Below, in pieces: positions 13,264-14,072 of a DNA stretch of 14,072 nucleotides. Within the stretch, counting starts at the first letter, position 1, and each line of letters starts with the position of its first letter. The position numbers and the translations under genes were made by a program. Source of the DNA: Candidatus Bathyarchaeota archaeon. GTDB taxonomy: Archaea; Thermoproteota; Bathyarchaeia; TCS64. Location of the stretch: contig WJJC01000065.1 of NCBI GenBank assembly GCA_014729945.1, positions 1 to 14,072 of the forward strand, in the 5' to 3' direction. The notes beneath the pieces were generated by a model. It worked only from the letters and a program-made list of their open reading frames with translations. It did no database searches and had not been told where the DNA came from.

Positions 13264-14072
13264 TCAATGTAAATCAGATTTTAAAAATATACCCAAATCC
13301 CAATATATTTCAAGATATTTCTTTGTAGCTGACTCCGAATTAAATCTAGATTCTATGGTCTTTCTTGCATTAACGTCAATGTCTCTACTATTTATTGCTT
13401 GATTGATTTTGCTTGCCAGCATTTTATGGTCTCCCGCTTTGAAGAGAAACCCATTTACTCCGTCTACTACTATCTCTCTACAACCACAAGCATCAACTGC
13501 TACTGGTACCGCGCCACAAGCCATAGCTTCCTGAAGAGATAAAGACAATCCTTCTCTATTTGAAGCAAGTACGAACACATCTAGGCTCTGATGAAACTCC
13601 CTTGGGTTAAACACCCTTCCAGTGAACTCTGTTTTAACTCCTAGTTTTCCCGCTAGTTTCATCAATTTTCTCTGCTCGGGTCCATCGCCACCGATCTTTA
13701 ATTTAAGCTCGTTTCTTGGACTAAGTTCTTTAACTGCTCGTATTATTATTTCGATGTTCTTTTCAGTATCAGTCTTCCTAGTGTTCCAATTGAGAGGTTC
13801 TTTCTGCTCTTAATAGGTTTAAATTTGTTAGTATCCACTCCCAGATATACTGTGTTTACTTTTCTAGGATTAGCTCCAAGTTTGATAGACAACTGTTTAA
13901 TGTAATTTGATACACAGACTATCTTATCTGCTTTTTTTAATGTATCCTTAATAAATGGTAGAAATATCTTAGTCTCAATGGGGTATGTGATATCGCTACC
14001 ATGGCATGTGATTAGCTGTGGTATTCTCTTGGGGTTATACGCTGCGAGGAAACCCAAAGGTATAGCTAGGTG
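13264..14072 (-). pseudogene. GT4 family glycosyltransferase with single-base frameshift (5' end outside window)
   Basis: Two minus-strand frames join into one GT-B glycosyltransferase of family GT4, which transfers sugars from nucleotide donors, probably for surface glycans. The upstream frame, open to the window edge, reads HLAIPLGFLAA, ITCHGSDITYP, IVCVSNYIKQL and VYLGVDTNKFKP, ending SIGTLGRL before going out of frame to a TAA at 13746-13748. The other frame continues DTEKNIEIIIRAVKEL, LKIGGDGPEQ and FVLASNREGLSLSLQEAMACG, with the E-x7-E donor-site motif, to a TGA at 13264-13266. One base is missing near 13771: CT followed by GAT ACT, where CTN GAT ACT is expected for Gly-Arg-Leu-Asp-Thr. 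Apart from this single break the protein is well preserved, so a recent mutation or a sequencing/assembly error is likelier than long decay. The N-terminus lies beyond the window. Confidence 0.85.

Noticed and set aside
12718..13272. Plus-strand frames opposite rnhB
   Set aside because: rnhB shows the full catalytic signature on the minus strand; the opposite frames are serine/isoleucine-rich shadows.
1..14072. CRISPR array, insertion sequence, prophage or toxin-antitoxin system
   Set aside because: No spaced direct repeats of CRISPR type, no transposase or integrase, and no paired small toxin/antitoxin genes could be seen. The content is mostly housekeeping.

Overview
This window is archaeal chromosomal DNA. 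The evidence is two small archaeal/eukaryotic-type RNA polymerase subunits (Rpo12 and Rpo5), a fibrillarin-type 2'-O-methyltransferase (FlpA), a dolichyl-phosphate-type GlcNAc-1-phosphate transferase, a four-subunit pyruvate:ferredoxin oxidoreductase, a tRNA gene without encoded CCA, AT-rich TATA-like promoters close to start codons, and T-rich gene ends. Base composition is moderately AT-rich. A TACK- or Asgard-like lineage fits best, mainly because the Rpo5 is full length and eukaryote-like, but sequence alone does not fix the phylum.

Layout. Positions 1-2887 hold a minus-strand run of four genes: GPT/MraY-like glycosyl-phosphate transferase, a small membrane-anchored protein, a TatD-like metal hydrolase, and a DUF1614 membrane protein cut by the window edge. 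Divergent from it is a large radical SAM protein (2964-4553) with an unusual seven-cysteine region and a C-terminal TRAM domain. After a 249-base AT-rich spacer come rpo12 and rpo5 (4803-5537), joined stop-to-start. Two minus-strand genes follow: a small HTH-like protein and a coiled-coil protein. Then pyrF (6416-7288), divergent from the coiled-coil gene, and the compact porCDAB operon (7344-10367). Next are a secreted, membrane-anchored beta-sandwich protein, tRNA-Ile(GAU), a four-cysteine small protein, and flpA. flpA converges on and overlaps rnhB (RNase HII). A GT4 glycosyltransferase carrying a single-base frameshift runs off the right edge.

The genes are mostly housekeeping: transcription (rpo12, rpo5), RNA modification and processing (flpA, tRNA, possibly the radical SAM/TRAM protein), pyrimidine synthesis (pyrF), central carbon metabolism linked to ferredoxin (por), DNA maintenance (rnhB), and surface glycosylation (GPT, GT4).

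The most notable item is Rpo5. Archaeal Rpo5/RpoH is normally only the ~80-residue assembly domain of eukaryotic Rpb5. Here an extra ~105-residue N-terminal region looks like the eukaryotic Rpb5 jaw domain, and the gene sits with rpo12 rather than with rpoB. I saw no CRISPR array, insertion sequence, prophage or obvious defence system.
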